Assembly: GCA_016464825.1 (NCBI GenBank)
Contig: JAEKNQ010000058.1
Coordinates: 1 to 47,093 of the forward strand
Source of the DNA: Candidatus Dormiibacter inghamiae
GTDB lineage: Bacteria; Chloroflexota; Dormibacteria; Dormibacterales; Dormibacteraceae
Direction of reading: 5' to 3'
DNA length: 47,093 nt
The first letter of the stretch is position 1. Every line of letters begins with the position of its first letter. The translations under genes were made by a program, and so were the position numbers. The notes under the pieces were generated by a model, which did no database searches, was not told the DNA's origin, and saw only the letters and a program-made list of their open reading frames with translations. Shown here piece after piece: positions 26,916 through 34,866 of the stretch.

Positions 26916-27306
26916 CTTGCAGAGGTGCGACGGTCCTAAAGGGGGCGCGATGGTCGAATGTTAGGATCCGCCGCGTATGGTGACGCCTCGCCAGCACGAC
27001 CAATGACGCGTCCGCAAGGCCGAGTCGAAGACTCCGATGTCGCCCCACCACATCACGCGCTACCGATAAATCGGTTTGGGTGAGGCATTCAAGGGTGAAG
27101 GTCCCCTCGGCGAGGTCGGTGAGGAACTGCAGTTCGACATCAACGCCGAGGCGGTCAAGGATGAGGTAGTCGGCCTCCGCCGCAGCGAGCTCGCTGGTGA
27201 CTAGGGGGCCCGTTTCAGCCTTGAGGCAGTTAGTCACCGCCTCATGGTCGGGATCAGCCGCATTGGCTTGGGCGAATAAGGCTCCAGCGTCGACGATAAG
27301 CGTCAC
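26881..27306 (-). CDS. vapC: VapC-type PIN-domain toxin ribonuclease
   Basis: 141 residues, a typical VapC. The chain opens LIVDAGALFAQAN with the first metal-binding Asp. The Glu follows in VTSELAAAEADYLI, then LRLGLADASLVVLARR with the next Asp and ILTFDHRAPF with the last. It cleaves RNA when freed from VapB. The GTG start overlaps the vapB stop (TAGTG). Its 3' end overlaps the start region of the methyltransferase gene on the same strand, which suggests one transcript for vapB-vapC-methyltransferase. Confidence 0.9.
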   Translation of the reverse strand: MTLIVDAGALFAQANAADPDHEAVTNCLKAETGPLVTSELAAAEADYLILDRLGVDVELQFLTDLAEGTFTLECLTQTDLSVARDVVGRHRSLRLGLADASLVVLARRHHTRRILTFDHRAPFRTVAPLQGGRFTILPSDA

Positions 27307-27545
27307 TAACGACGTCCCCGGGTCTTCTCGTACACCTCGGTCGCGGTCCAGTGGCGTGCGGGGCCGGCGGCCTGGTTGATGCCTTGACCCATGCTGTGAA
27401 AGGTGCGGCGCCGGCCGCAATGCGCCGCGACTACCTGCCGGATACCCTCGCGGATCAGGTCCGACTGGGTGATTCCGGTCGCCTCGGCGGCGCGGCGGAG
27501 CGAATCGGCGTCCTCCTCGCTGAGGTAGACGGATGTCTTTAGCAT
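27306..27545 (-). CDS. vapB: VapB-type antitoxin (ribbon-helix-helix)
   Basis: 79 residues. The N-terminal ribbon-helix-helix reads MLKTSVYLSEEDADSLRRAAEATGITQSDLIREGIRQVV. The rest is a flexible tail that would wrap the PIN toxin. Its position just before vapC with overlapping codons is diagnostic. It probably represses its own promoter through the palindrome lying over its start codon. The ATG at 27543-27545 has no ribosome binding site, suggesting a leaderless message. Confidence 0.88.
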   Translation of the reverse strand: MLKTSVYLSEEDADSLRRAAEATGITQSDLIREGIRQVVAAHCGRRRTFHSMGQGINQAAGPARHWTATEVYEKTRGRR

Positions 27546-27560
27546 ACCCTACATAGGGTA
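27545..27560. promoter_or_regulatory. Palindromic operator of vapBC
   Basis: TACCCTA-CA-TAGGGTA is a perfect 7-bp inverted repeat with a 2-base spacer, beginning at the first base of the vapB start codon. The spacing suits a dimer of a ribbon-helix-helix repressor such as VapB. Binding would block both transcription and initiation. Confidence 0.6.
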
Positions 27561-27781
27561 GCACCGAAGCTCACGCCTACGCGTCGCCACCCCTGCTGGT
27601 GGGCGCGGTCTTCAGGCCCACCGTGGGGCCCAGCAGGACACTTACAATACACCGTACATCCGTGCGACGCGCCCGGAGCGCCCGCACCCCAGCTCGAGGT
27701 GCGCCCCAATGCCCCCTCCCTGGAGTGGTGCGACCTGGAATCCGGGCCGCCGGCCGGCCCGAACACCGTAGGCTTCGGCCC

Positions 27782-28702
27782 GTGGGCACCATCCTGCGTG
27801 TCTCGATGTTGGAGGGGGAGGCAGCTCTGGGCCGCATTCGTGCCTCCGACGTCGGCCATATGCTGGTTGACGTCGAACGGGTGTTCGCGCGTGCCGCCGC
27901 CCACTTCGTTGCCGGTCGACCCGGGAGAGGCCAAGGTCGGAGAGGGCGCCTCATCGAGGAAGCCACACATCTCCGCCTCGTCGGTCTGGAAGAGGGCAGC
28001 GTCGTATGCGTGCTCCAGTTTCCCGATGCCCCGCCGAATGGCGTGAGCTTCGACCTGGGCGACGTCATCTCTCTCGGCGAGACGGCGCTGACGTACGCTG
28101 TCAGCACCGCAACCGAAGGACGACGCGCGTACTCGGACGTGGCCGCCGCTCTTGTCCAGCTGGCGAACGACATCGGCGTCGGTTCCAGATGCAAGGCCGT
28201 CGCGCTAAGCATCGGCGATGACCGGCAGCCGGAGGTTGTGATCGATGCTGAAAGGCGGGAAAGGTTGCGCTTGGTGGCAGCCCCTGCGCCTAATCCCCGT
28301 GCGGACGCCATTACCGGCACACTGGTTGAGGCAGATTTCGAGAGGCGCACTGCGCGCCTGCGTACGCCGCTCGGCCAAGCTATTGCGGTCCAATTCGACC
28401 CCGACATCGACGACGCCATCTACGAGCTCATGCGTCGCACATCCAAACTACGCGGCGAAATCACGTACGATCCTTCGACGCTTCAGGCCCGGGCAATCCG
28501 CGTTCGCGGTCTTGGCAAGGCCGAACAGATGGAGTTGGCCACCTCGGAGGAAGACTTCTGGCAGGCACCTCGGCCTTTCGCCGAGCTGCTCCACGAGCGA
28601 GGTGCTGCCGCAACTGTGGATCTCGACGCCCTGTACATCCCGACTCTCACCGATGAACAACGTGACGAGCTCGTGAAGGCCGCCGACTCCGGTGCAATCT
28701 AG
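27782..28702 (+). CDS. Uncharacterised protein paired with a PIN-domain gene
   Basis: 306 residues from GTG 27782 (ATG 27806 is an alternative). Not recognised as a named family. The N-terminus, MGTILRVSMLEGEAALGRI, is a strand-turn-helix; a basic loop and a mixed alpha/beta body follow, then a strand-rich region (ITGTLVEADFERRTARLRTPLG; then KLRGEITYDPSTLQARAIRVRGL). The C-terminus, SGAI, is coded across the start of the PIN gene, with an 11-base overlap. That overlap is the usual antitoxin-toxin layout, so it may be the partner or regulator of the PIN protein, though it is far larger than a typical antitoxin. Reading upstream of 27782 is open but Arg-rich and not protein-like. Confidence 0.6.
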   Translation: MGTILRVSMLEGEAALGRIRASDVGHMLVDVERVFARAAAHFVAGRPGRGQGRRGRLIEEATHLRLVGLEEGSVVCVLQFPDAPPNGVSFDLGDVISLGETALTYAVSTATEGRRAYSDVAAALVQLANDIGVGSRCKAVALSIGDDRQPEVVIDAERRERLRLVAAPAPNPRADAITGTLVEADFERRTARLRTPLGQAIAVQFDPDIDDAIYELMRRTSKLRGEITYDPSTLQARAIRVRGLGKAEQMELATSEEDFWQAPRPFAELLHERGAAATVDLDALYIPTLTDEQRDELVKAADSGAI

Positions 28703-28886
28703 CGACGTTCCCAGCGGGCCGCTCCTTATCGACACGGACGTTTTCTCGTACTTCATGGCGAGGAAGGGTCCGGCTGCTCTTTTTGCTCCGCTCGTGGTTG
28801 GTCACGCAAGCGCTCTGGCGTTTGCGGTAGTGGGTGAGCTTAGAGCGTGGGCGATCAGCCGCAACTGGGGGCACGGCGAGCGTTAA
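28692..28886 (+). pseudogene. PIN-domain gene truncated by a frameshift
   Basis: 64 residues remain. LLIDTDVFSYFM carries the first catalytic Asp and AFAVVGELRAWAISRNWG the Glu, both typical of the FitB/VapC PIN group. The frame stops at 28886; the continuation VNRLEAAMRQCVI appears in another frame, and then similarity ends near 28930. The last two metal ligands are missing, so it should be inactive. GTG start inside the upstream gene. Confidence 0.7.
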
Positions 28887-29083
28887 TCGTCTCGAAGCCG
28901 CGATGCGGCAGTGCGTCATCCGGCGGAGTTGGCGTCCTTATGCGCGCCGACCCACCCGACTAACCAGGCATCCTCCGCTACGCTTCTTTCGCATGAGCAG
29001 TCCCCGCGACCGTGCGCGTGCTGAACTCTCATGGTTGGGGTCTCGGACGCTCCGGCCGTTGCTTCCAGATCACCGGGCGCAAC

Positions 29084-29209
29084 GTCCTCACTGTGCTCAC
29101 CGAGGCCTCCCGCTCGATCTGGGGTGATCGCCGTACGGCCATCACCGTCCTCGCCGCGGGCCCTGCACGACCGGGCGCTCTCGTCGAAATCGAGGCAGTC
29201 GCCACACCC
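29084..29209 (+). pseudogene. RidA-family C-terminal fragment
   Basis: About 42 residues: LTVLTEASRSIWGDRRTAITVLAAGPARPGALVEIEAVAT. They match the end of RidA/YjgF proteins (an alpha helix, a 'DRRPA-T-V' turn and the closing strand LVEIEAVA). The front two-thirds of the domain, including the substrate-binding Arg region, is missing or scrambled upstream, and unrelated residues follow. Decayed copy of an enamine/imine deaminase gene. Confidence 0.42.
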
Positions 29210-29783
29210 TCAGCGTCGAACCACTGGCCTGCTGTGTCTGTGCCTCGATCCCTTCAAGCAGGGATCATGCTTCATCCGTCCCATTCTGACCGCCGACGTA
29301 AAGCGTCGGCCCTGCCTGAGCGATCATGCCCTGGGCGAAAAAGGGACTGTGATGCATCTGTGGAGGGTCTACCGGGGTGGGCTGTGTCGTCATGATTGAT
29401 CTTTTTGGTGGTGGCGGGTGTAGTGATTACGAGCCTTTGTCCGGCCGCCGCATCGGTTCATCGAGCCCCATCGACGAACTAGCAATAGAAGGTTACTAGC
29501 AACAGAGTTGCTCCGCCCCCTCGGCCGTAGGGAGGACTGTGGTGTCCGTCGGGCATCCTCATATGGAACACTCCGGGCGAGGGTGTGGAGTTGGGTCGCG
29601 ATCCGCCGGGAGAAACGGACGCAGCCCGCGGCAACCCATCACTCTCGATGCTCGGCTGTCGTCCGGACGTACACCTAAACGGCTTTCCCTATGCGGATCT
29701 ATTCGCTAGGCTGAGAACGCCGCGACGGTCGCAAGAGATGTGGGCTGCAGGCTCTGGCTTGTGGAAACGGTCGCGCTGACATT

Positions 29784-30113
29784 TTGTGGTTGACCGCATG
29801 CGGCCAGTCCACCGCGACAACGGGCGTCTACCCTGCCAGGTCGTCGGTAACTCCGCTCACCTCCTGTGGCCCGGCAGCAGCTGACGCCAAAAAGGGGACA
29901 CCAAGCCCTTGCCTGCCTGCTGACGCTGAGAAGCAGATTCAAGACAACGCGCGCTGCCTAAATCGCCTCCCACCAGCCTCCCGTGACACCGCCGCCCTAG
30001 AGCCTGAGGCGACTGGCGGCGACGCAGCGAGTGGCGAGGAGGAGGAGAGTCCTATCCTCGACGCGTTGAAGCGACTCGCTGAGCCTGCGGACACCACCGC
30101 GCCGGATCAGTAA
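29784..30113 (+). CDS. Possible secreted/lipoprotein-like small protein (doubtful)
   Basis: 109 residues from a TTG. The first residues WLTACGQS look like the end of a lipobox, but no signal peptide with a real start precedes it: the frame is closed by a TGA at 29712 and contains no ATG or GTG before 29784. The rest is Ala/Pro/Asp-rich with five Cys and an acidic helix near the end. It could be a broken lipoprotein gene or a chance frame in GC-rich DNA. Confidence 0.22.
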   Translation: MWLTACGQSTATTGVYPARSSVTPLTSCGPAAADAKKGTPSPCLPADAEKQIQDNARCLNRLPPASRDTAALEPEATGGDAASGEEEESPILDALKRLAEPADTTAPDQ

Positions 30114-30327
30114 CTTCAGCGGCCCCTCGCGACGCTCGGGAGGGGAACGATCAACGGTTCACAAGCGAGACTCGCACCGGCTCACCGTGATGTCCCGCAA
30201 CGGGGATCCGTAACCGGGCATGCTGTGGTCGGGTGTGACCCGGGAGCGCCCGGGCGTCGGAGGTAGCGTTTGGGGAGCGACGTTATGCGATGGGGCGAGC
30301 CAGCCAACCGTCGAGCAAGGAGGCGCC

Positions 30328-31344
30328 ATGACCGAGGAGGAGACCCGGTGGGGCGGGGAGCTGTGGGCGGCCGCTGACCTGGTGACCCCGATGGCCATCC
30401 GGGTGGCGGCGACGTTGCGGTTGGCCGACCACATCGCCGCCGGCCGACAGACGACCGAGGCGCTGGCCGCAGCGGTCGACGCTAACCGGGACGCGCTGGG
30501 GCGACTGTTGCGCCACCTCGTGACCGCCGGTGTGCTGTCTCGTGCGGGGACCGACACCTACGGCCTGACGGCCTTGGGTGAGCACCTCCGTGACGATGAC
30601 CCAGAAGGAGTGCGACCCTGGATCGATCTGGAGGGTGCTATCGGGCGCGCCGATCTGTGCTTGGTCCAACTGCTGCACACCGTTCGTACCGGCGAGCCGG
30701 CGTTTCCACGTCAGTTCGGCCGCTCGTTCTGGGACGATTTGTCGGCCGACCCCGGACGGGCCGCGTCGTTTGACGCCCTGATGGGAGCCCGGCTGGTGGC
30801 GGACGCGCCCGCTGTAGCTGCTGCCTACCCCTGGGGCACACTTGGTCACGTCGTCGACGTGGGCGGCGGCAACGCCACCCTGCTGATCGCCATCTTGGGC
30901 GCCCATGGCGACCTGCGCGGGACGGTGATCGACCTGGCCGGCCCGGTGGCCCGCGCCGAGCAAGCCATCGTCTGCGCTGGCCTGAGCCACCGGGCCGGCA
31001 CCCAGATCGGCAGCTTCTTCGATGCCCTTCCCGCTGGAGCGGGCGGCTACCTGCTCTCGGCCGTCCTCCACGACTGGGATGATGAGGATGCCATTCGCAT
31101 CTTGAAACGGTGCGCCGACGCAGCCTCGGAGACGGGAAAGGTGCTCGTCTTGGAGGACGCCATGGGCGATGACCAGGGCGGCACACCGAACACCGAAGGA
31201 GACCTGCGCATGCTCAGCTACTGCCGCGGCCGGGATCGCACCCTCGACCAGTTGAGCGAGCTAGCCAAGTCAGCCGGACTACAGGTCAGCTCCGTCATGC
31301 CAGCCGGCTCGCGGTCGATCATCGAGTTGCGCCCATCTCACTGA
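30328..31344 (+). CDS. SAM-dependent O-methyltransferase (hydroxyneurosporene/polyketide type)
   Basis: 338 residues. The N-terminal winged-helix dimerisation domain (about 12-95) contains LAAAVDANRDALGRLLRHLVTAGVLSR and YGLTALGEHLR. The catalytic domain has motif I VVDVGGGNATLL (175-186) and SAVLHDWDDE, where His248 is the usual base, before LKRCADAASETGKVLVLED. It methylates a hydroxyl on a small aromatic or polyketide-like substrate; the substrate is unknown. The ATG sits behind AAGGAGG (30317-30323), one of the best ribosome sites in the window. The next gene is a SnoaL-like protein on the same strand, so the two may form a small secondary-metabolite unit. Confidence 0.9.
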   Translation: MTEEETRWGGELWAAADLVTPMAIRVAATLRLADHIAAGRQTTEALAAAVDANRDALGRLLRHLVTAGVLSRAGTDTYGLTALGEHLRDDDPEGVRPWIDLEGAIGRADLCLVQLLHTVRTGEPAFPRQFGRSFWDDLSADPGRAASFDALMGARLVADAPAVAAAYPWGTLGHVVDVGGGNATLLIAILGAHGDLRGTVIDLAGPVARAEQAIVCAGLSHRAGTQIGSFFDALPAGAGGYLLSAVLHDWDDEDAIRILKRCADAASETGKVLVLEDAMGDDQGGTPNTEGDLRMLSYCRGRDRTLDQLSELAKSAGLQVSSVMPAGSRSIIELRPSH

Positions 31345-31404
31345 GCCTTCGGCTTATGGGACTGGCTGCTTGCACGCCACGGCAGTGTCGGTCAGCATGT
31401 AGGG

Positions 31405-31815
31405 GTGGGGTTGGAGGAGAACAAGGCCTTGGTACGCCGGTACTACAAAGAGGTCTTGACCGGCCGCGACCGGGAACTCCTCGCACAGCTGCTCGACCCG
31501 TCCTTCGTCAGCCATGTGCCTGGAGGTCCGGTCGTCGGCATTGATGTCTACGCGGCCGCGGTGGAGGCGACCCATGCTGCATTCGCTGACCTCGTGGTAA
31601 CCGTCGAAGACCAGGTCGCCGAGCGGGACAGAGTCACCACCCGTTGGAGTGCGTCGGGTACCCATACCGGCAGCTTCGCAGGTGTCGCTGCCACGGGACG
31701 TCCGGTCACCGTCACGGGCATGCACTTCCATCGTATTGGCCAGGGTCGTCTCGTTGAGCACTGGGAGGAACTCGACCAACTCGGTGCCATGCGACAGATG
31801 GGTGCTCTGGGCTAG
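31405..31815 (+). CDS. SnoaL-like ester cyclase/NTF2-fold protein
   Basis: 136 residues. NTF2-like cone fold: helix NKALVRRYYKEVLTGRDRELLAQLL, DPSFVSHVPGGPVVGIDVYAAAVEATHAAFADLVVTVED, RVTTRWSASGTHTGSFAGVAATGRPVTVTGMHFHRIGQGRLVEHWEELDQLG. This matches the SnoaL_2/ester-cyclase group, including the His in FVSHV and the final W-E-x-x-D. Known members cyclise polyketides or hydrolyse small substrates, and many are uncharacterised. GTG start; TTG at 31411 is an alternative. It follows the O-methyltransferase by 60 bases. Confidence 0.88.
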   Translation: MGLEENKALVRRYYKEVLTGRDRELLAQLLDPSFVSHVPGGPVVGIDVYAAAVEATHAAFADLVVTVEDQVAERDRVTTRWSASGTHTGSFAGVAATGRPVTVTGMHFHRIGQGRLVEHWEELDQLGAMRQMGALG

Positions 31816-32644
31816 CCGTACTACCCACGGACGTTGGTGACGTGTGGCACAGGTTCAGCTGGGTTCGGGTCTGCCGGTCGACGTGCCCGCCTTCCATTCC
31901 CCTTGCGGACGGATGAGCTGGTGTCGGGAAGGGGCCGTCGACGTCGAGTGACAGCGCCGGCCGGTTCCAGTCGAGGCGGGGCTGACCGGCTGGCGGAGGT
32001 GAATCGGTGCTGATCGCGTAATTTGGTGGCGCCTAACCCGAACAGCCCACGAGATGTCCCGACGTTGGCGACTCATCGTGGGCCCATCTTCCGCGCCGGC
32101 TAGACGAGCTCGGCGGGTGGTCGACCGGCGTTGAGCCGGCCGGTGTGGGCACGCTCGAAGTTGTAGTACCTGAGGTAGGCATTCAGGTCTCGCCGGAGAG
32201 CTGTGTACCTGGGAACTAGCGAGCGAGCGAAGGTGGGCCGCCATGCCGTCGCCGTTGCGTCGACAACTTAGCTACGCAAGCCCGTCAGAAACTGTCCGTA
32301 AGAGGATCGCCATCGCGTCCTCACGCAAAGTCTTGACTCGCCCCTCGCCCGACATCACATTTGATAAGGGCTCTGGACTGAGGTGTCGTCCCGGACCACT
32401 TTGGAGAGCACGCAGGTCGCCGCTTATGTCTGCCGTTACGCCGTCTGTGTCGCGGTGGCGCTCGACCTGCACGGCCGGGCGACGGGCAATGCGCTCAAGC
32501 CGCGTGTCACCGGCCGGCACTGGCGGGCGGCGTGGATGTCGATGTAGAGCTGTGCGGCCCATTGACCGATCATCCTCCTGCTCCCTGCCGCGCAGCGTTC
32601 GCGGCGGCGGCGGTCATGGCGAGACTCGCCAATACGGTGAAGCG
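31816..32644. other. Gene-poor stretch with an IS remnant
   Basis: 829 bases between the SnoaL-like gene and the phosphatase gene. Only the IS481-type transposase C-terminus at 32100-32225 is recognisable. A stretch near 32320-32400 faintly resembles a transposase DDE strand ('TFDKGSG') but cannot be supported. Nothing else is seen. Confidence 0.6.
32100..32225 (-). mobile_element. IS481-type transposase C-terminal remnant
   Basis: About 41 codons ending at a TAG (32100-32102): YTALRRDLNAYLRYYNFERAHTG, then GRPPAELV. This is the standard C-terminal 'YNFERAH...G-TPAELV' ending of IS481/IS3-group DDE transposases. Upstream of about 32225 the similarity stops, so the catalytic core is gone. It may derive from the same kind of element whose intact 5' end begins at 46591. 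Confidence 0.7.
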
Positions 32645-33079
32645 ATGACCGGAACCTGGGACGCGGCGGCTGCTGGTGTTCTTCGTCTGCCCTCAGGCCG
32701 CCTGGTGCGTGGCCGCGGGCTGCGGCGGCCCCTTCCCAGCGGGCCGACGCCGGACTTCTCTGTCTATCTGCAGAGTGTCGAGCCGGCGGCGGTCACGTGG
32801 GAGATGAGGTGGGTGCACTGGCCAGACTTCCTGTTGCCCACCGACCCCATCGACGCGCGCGATGCCTTGGAGCAGGCGTGGCGGCGAACCGAAAGCGAAC
32901 GGGTCGAGCTGGCGTGCTGGAGCGGGCGCGGACGGACCGGTACCGCCCTAGCCTGCCTCGCAGTTCTCGACGGTGTCCCGGCCGATCAGGCGGTGGCCTA
33001 CGTACGCCGGTACTACGACGCCCGCGCTGTCGAGACGCCTAGGCAGCGGCGGTACGTGAGCTGCTTTTGGGTCGGGTAG
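32645..33079 (+). CDS. Dual-specificity/tyrosine phosphatase-like protein
   Basis: 144 residues. The P-loop CWSGRGRTGT (Cys91-x5-Arg97) is the catalytic signature of cysteine phosphatases. WVHWPDFLLPTDP carries a likely general-acid Asp61 on the WPD-like loop. The C-terminal helix, ADQAVAYVRRYYDARAVETPRQRRYVSCF, resembles protein-tyrosine phosphatase-like proteins common in actinobacteria. It should remove phosphate from phosphotyrosine or a small phosphorylated substrate. The ATG at 32645 is the first sensible start; the upstream frame is Arg-rich noise. Single gene, flanked by relics, but itself intact. Confidence 0.82.
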   Translation: MTGTWDAAAAGVLRLPSGRLVRGRGLRRPLPSGPTPDFSVYLQSVEPAAVTWEMRWVHWPDFLLPTDPIDARDALEQAWRRTESERVELACWSGRGRTGTALACLAVLDGVPADQAVAYVRRYYDARAVETPRQRRYVSCFWVG

Positions 33080-33171
33080 ACCAGCTCGGTGAATCCATGG
33101 TGTCTCACAGGCAGAATCGACTAGCGGGCGACCACCTCTTTCGATTGACCGCCTGACGCAATCTTCCTGCC

Positions 33172-33620
33172 GTGATAAGTGACGAGCAGCTGAGGGAGAT
33201 CGCGGAGCGACTGGTCGGCGTTTCGGGTGCAGTGGAGATGCTGCCAGGTGAGCCAGGCCCGCGGTGAGCACACGCCGGAATCTGACGTCGACCTCGGCCT
33301 GTACTACCGGCCCCCGCTAGAACTTGCGTCGCTTGCCGACCTTGCTTGCGTGGTCGCCGGCGCCAATGCACGCATCACCGTTCCTGGGGGAGTGGGGACC
33401 GTGGGTGGATGGCGGATGCTGGCTAAGCATCGCCGGGACCGCTGTGGGTTGGCAGTACCGCGACCTCGACCGAAATTTCAGCCCGGAGACTGTCGGCGGA
33501 TCGATGGTGAGAAGGCTGCTGATTGTCGATGATCCGAAGTCGGTGCTTGACTGCGCTGTAGTTGCCGGTAGGGGGGAGATCAACCCCGTTGGCGAGGAGC
33601 ACGGCTGGCAGTGGGGCTGA
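33172..33620 (+). pseudogene. Frameshifted nucleotidyltransferase-domain gene
   Basis: Three frames in a row make one protein: VISDEQLREIAERLVGVSGAVEML (33172 on), then SQARGEHTPESDVDLGLYY (about 33250-33310), where the Asp-x-Asp metal site of the polymerase-beta fold is intact but the GGSxARG loop is damaged, then GGWGPWVDGGCWLSI and WQYRDLDR in a third frame to 33620. Intact relatives are stand-alone nucleotidyltransferases, some acting in antitoxin/toxin pairs or antibiotic adenylylation. At least two frameshifts, so inactive. Confidence 0.68.
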
Positions 33621-33738
33621 ATCGATGATCCGTTCGGCCACCGCTGGAGATGGGGAGGCCGAGCAGCGGAGGGCCGGCACCGGATGATCGTCCGAGAAGC
33701 GGCTAGAAGCCGGCGCCTCGACGCCCGCTCACGGATGC

Positions 33739-34017
33739 TCAGGCGGCGAGCCCTTGTCGCCGCTCGTAGACCTCGCGTCGGCGGCCGAGCGTGACGACGA
33801 CCACGAGGAGCACGTCGTCGTTGACGGTGTAGATGATGCGGTAGTCACCGACCCGAACGCGCAGACCGGGCCGGCCATTCAGCGCGCGGGCAGCCGGTGG
33901 ACGCGGGTCCTGAGCCAATAGAGCAATCACACCTTGCAGACGGTGACGAACCGACGGATCGATCTTGCGGAGCGCACGGACGGCCGCTGGGCGCAGCTCG
34001 ATGCGATACCCGCTCAC
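33739..34017 (-). CDS. relE: RelE/ParE-family toxin
   Basis: 92 residues: YRIELRPAAVRALRKIDPSVRHRLQGVIALLAQDPRP, ALNGRPGLRVRVGDYRIIYTVNDDVLLVVVVTLGRRREVY. This is the compact RelE fold with the conserved basic residues (Arg in GDYRIIY, Arg in RREVY) that cut ribosome-bound mRNA. Starts with GTG, overlapping the antitoxin stop by four bases (GTGA), the classic antitoxin-first order. The upstream in-frame sequence is not toxin-like and is excluded. Confidence 0.92.
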   Translation of the reverse strand: MSGYRIELRPAAVRALRKIDPSVRHRLQGVIALLAQDPRPPAARALNGRPGLRVRVGDYRIIYTVNDDVLLVVVVTLGRRREVYERRQGLAA

Positions 34018-34262
34018 ACCCAGCCGAGCTCTGCCTTCGCTTCCTCCCAGGGGATGTTTGGACCCTCCTCGTCCATCGCGGCATCGAATGCCGCGATGTC
34101 CTCTGTGTCCTCCAGAGCGGTCATCAGTGTCTCGTAGCGCTCCGGGCTCAGCAGCACGGCTGCCGGGCGCCCATAACGTTCGAGGAACACCGCCTCGGTC
34201 CGGGCAAGCTCGACTGCGCCAGGCAGGTTGTCCCGCGCGGCGCTGATGTTCATGCGCGCCAT
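34014..34262 (-). CDS. Phd/YefM-family antitoxin
   Basis: 82 residues: MARMNISAARDNLPGAVELARTEAVFLERYGRPAAVLLSPERYETLM, the DNA-binding N-terminal Phd fold. An acidic C-terminus (EDTEDIAAFDAAMDEEGPNIPWEEAK) would neutralise RelE. An ATG three codons in (34253) is an alternative. It probably represses its own operon with RelE; repeated GTACAA words lie just upstream. Confidence 0.9.
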   Translation of the reverse strand: MARMNISAARDNLPGAVELARTEAVFLERYGRPAAVLLSPERYETLMTALEDTEDIAAFDAAMDEEGPNIPWEEAKAELGWV

Positions 34263-34271
34263 GCTCTAACT

Positions 34272-34298
34272 GTACAACATAAACCATAAGTCGTACAA
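34272..34298. promoter_or_regulatory. GTACAA direct repeats upstream of the Phd/RelE operon
   Basis: GTACAA occurs at 34272-34277 and 34293-34298, exactly 21 bases apart (two helical turns), 10 and 31 bases before the antitoxin start. On the coding strand one copy reads TTGTAC, near -35-like. This is a plausible operator/promoter for autoregulation by the antitoxin complex. Confidence 0.45.
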
Positions 34299-34455
34299 GT
34301 TGTCGTGAGGCACCGAACCCGCAAAGCCCACCACGAGCAGGCCAGCAGCCACACCGCACACAACACGTCGACCCGTGCGGGCTGTGCGATGGCACATACG
34401 CCAGTCCGTGGAGCATAAACGCGACCTTGTAAGGCTTACCTGCAAGGAGGTTGCC

Positions 34456-34632
34456 ATGCTGTGCGCTGGGCACGGTGACCGTACCCGGTGTTCCCAGGGC
34501 TTCCGCCATCGCCGTGATGTGATTCGCGCCTACAACTCCGCGGGGCGAATTGCCGACGCCGTCCTCGCCGATGGTGTCAACGCCGAGGCGCCCGAGGCAG
34601 GGAGCCGTCGAGCCCCGTCGACAGCGGGGTAG
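34456..34632 (+). CDS. Small ORF with a strong ribosome site (doubtful)
   Basis: 58 residues from an ATG five bases after AAGGAGG (34444-34450). The product is basic, with two Cys and no membrane helix, and matches no family I know. It is the only candidate in the 600-base stretch between the antitoxin and the membrane-protein gene (34263-34866), where I otherwise see only the GTACAA repeats. It could be chance. Confidence 0.28.
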   Translation: MLCAGHGDRTRCSQGFRHRRDVIRAYNSAGRIADAVLADGVNAEAPEAGSRRAPSTAG

Positions 34633-34866
34633 TCGAGAAAACCAGCATCCGGAGCGCGCGTGAAACGGGCCATCTAATCCGAGCCGATGAGTGTACGGTG
34701 CACCGAGCTGTTTGAACCTCACGGCGCGCGCAGTGATCGCCTGACGCCGGCCATGATTGGATGCGTCACCTCTCGTCGATTCTGTCCGAGGCGCTTGTCT
34801 CGACATCTCCCACCGCGTGCACCTCATCATGCAGCGTTGCGTCGCGGATCGAGGCCGCAGACGTGG

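Larger units (their letters stand above)
28887..30327. other. Gene-poor, degenerate stretch
   Basis: 1.4 kb without an intact recognisable gene. It holds the tail of the broken PIN gene, a RidA-like fragment (29084-29209), a 7-bp hairpin GCCGACG-TAAAG-CGTCGGC (29292-29310), a repeated ACTAGCAA word near 29481 and 29500, and a weak possible lipoprotein frame (29784-30113). The remaining sequence shows nothing I can name. Confidence 0.6.

Noticed and set aside
29292..29310. A 7-bp hairpin considered as an integron attC site or terminator
   Set aside because: No second inverted-repeat pair, no cassette gene and no integrase nearby, and no gene ends just before it.
32320..32420. Possible IS30-like DDE strand ('TFDKGSG')
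   Set aside because: Only a few residues match and the flanks do not continue in any frame; too short to support.
34263..34640. Minus-strand residues 'NHITAMAEALGTPGTVTVPSAQHG' upstream of the antitoxin
   Set aside because: It briefly looks protein-like, but the frame has no start and no recognised family and overlaps the GTACAA repeats; left unassigned.
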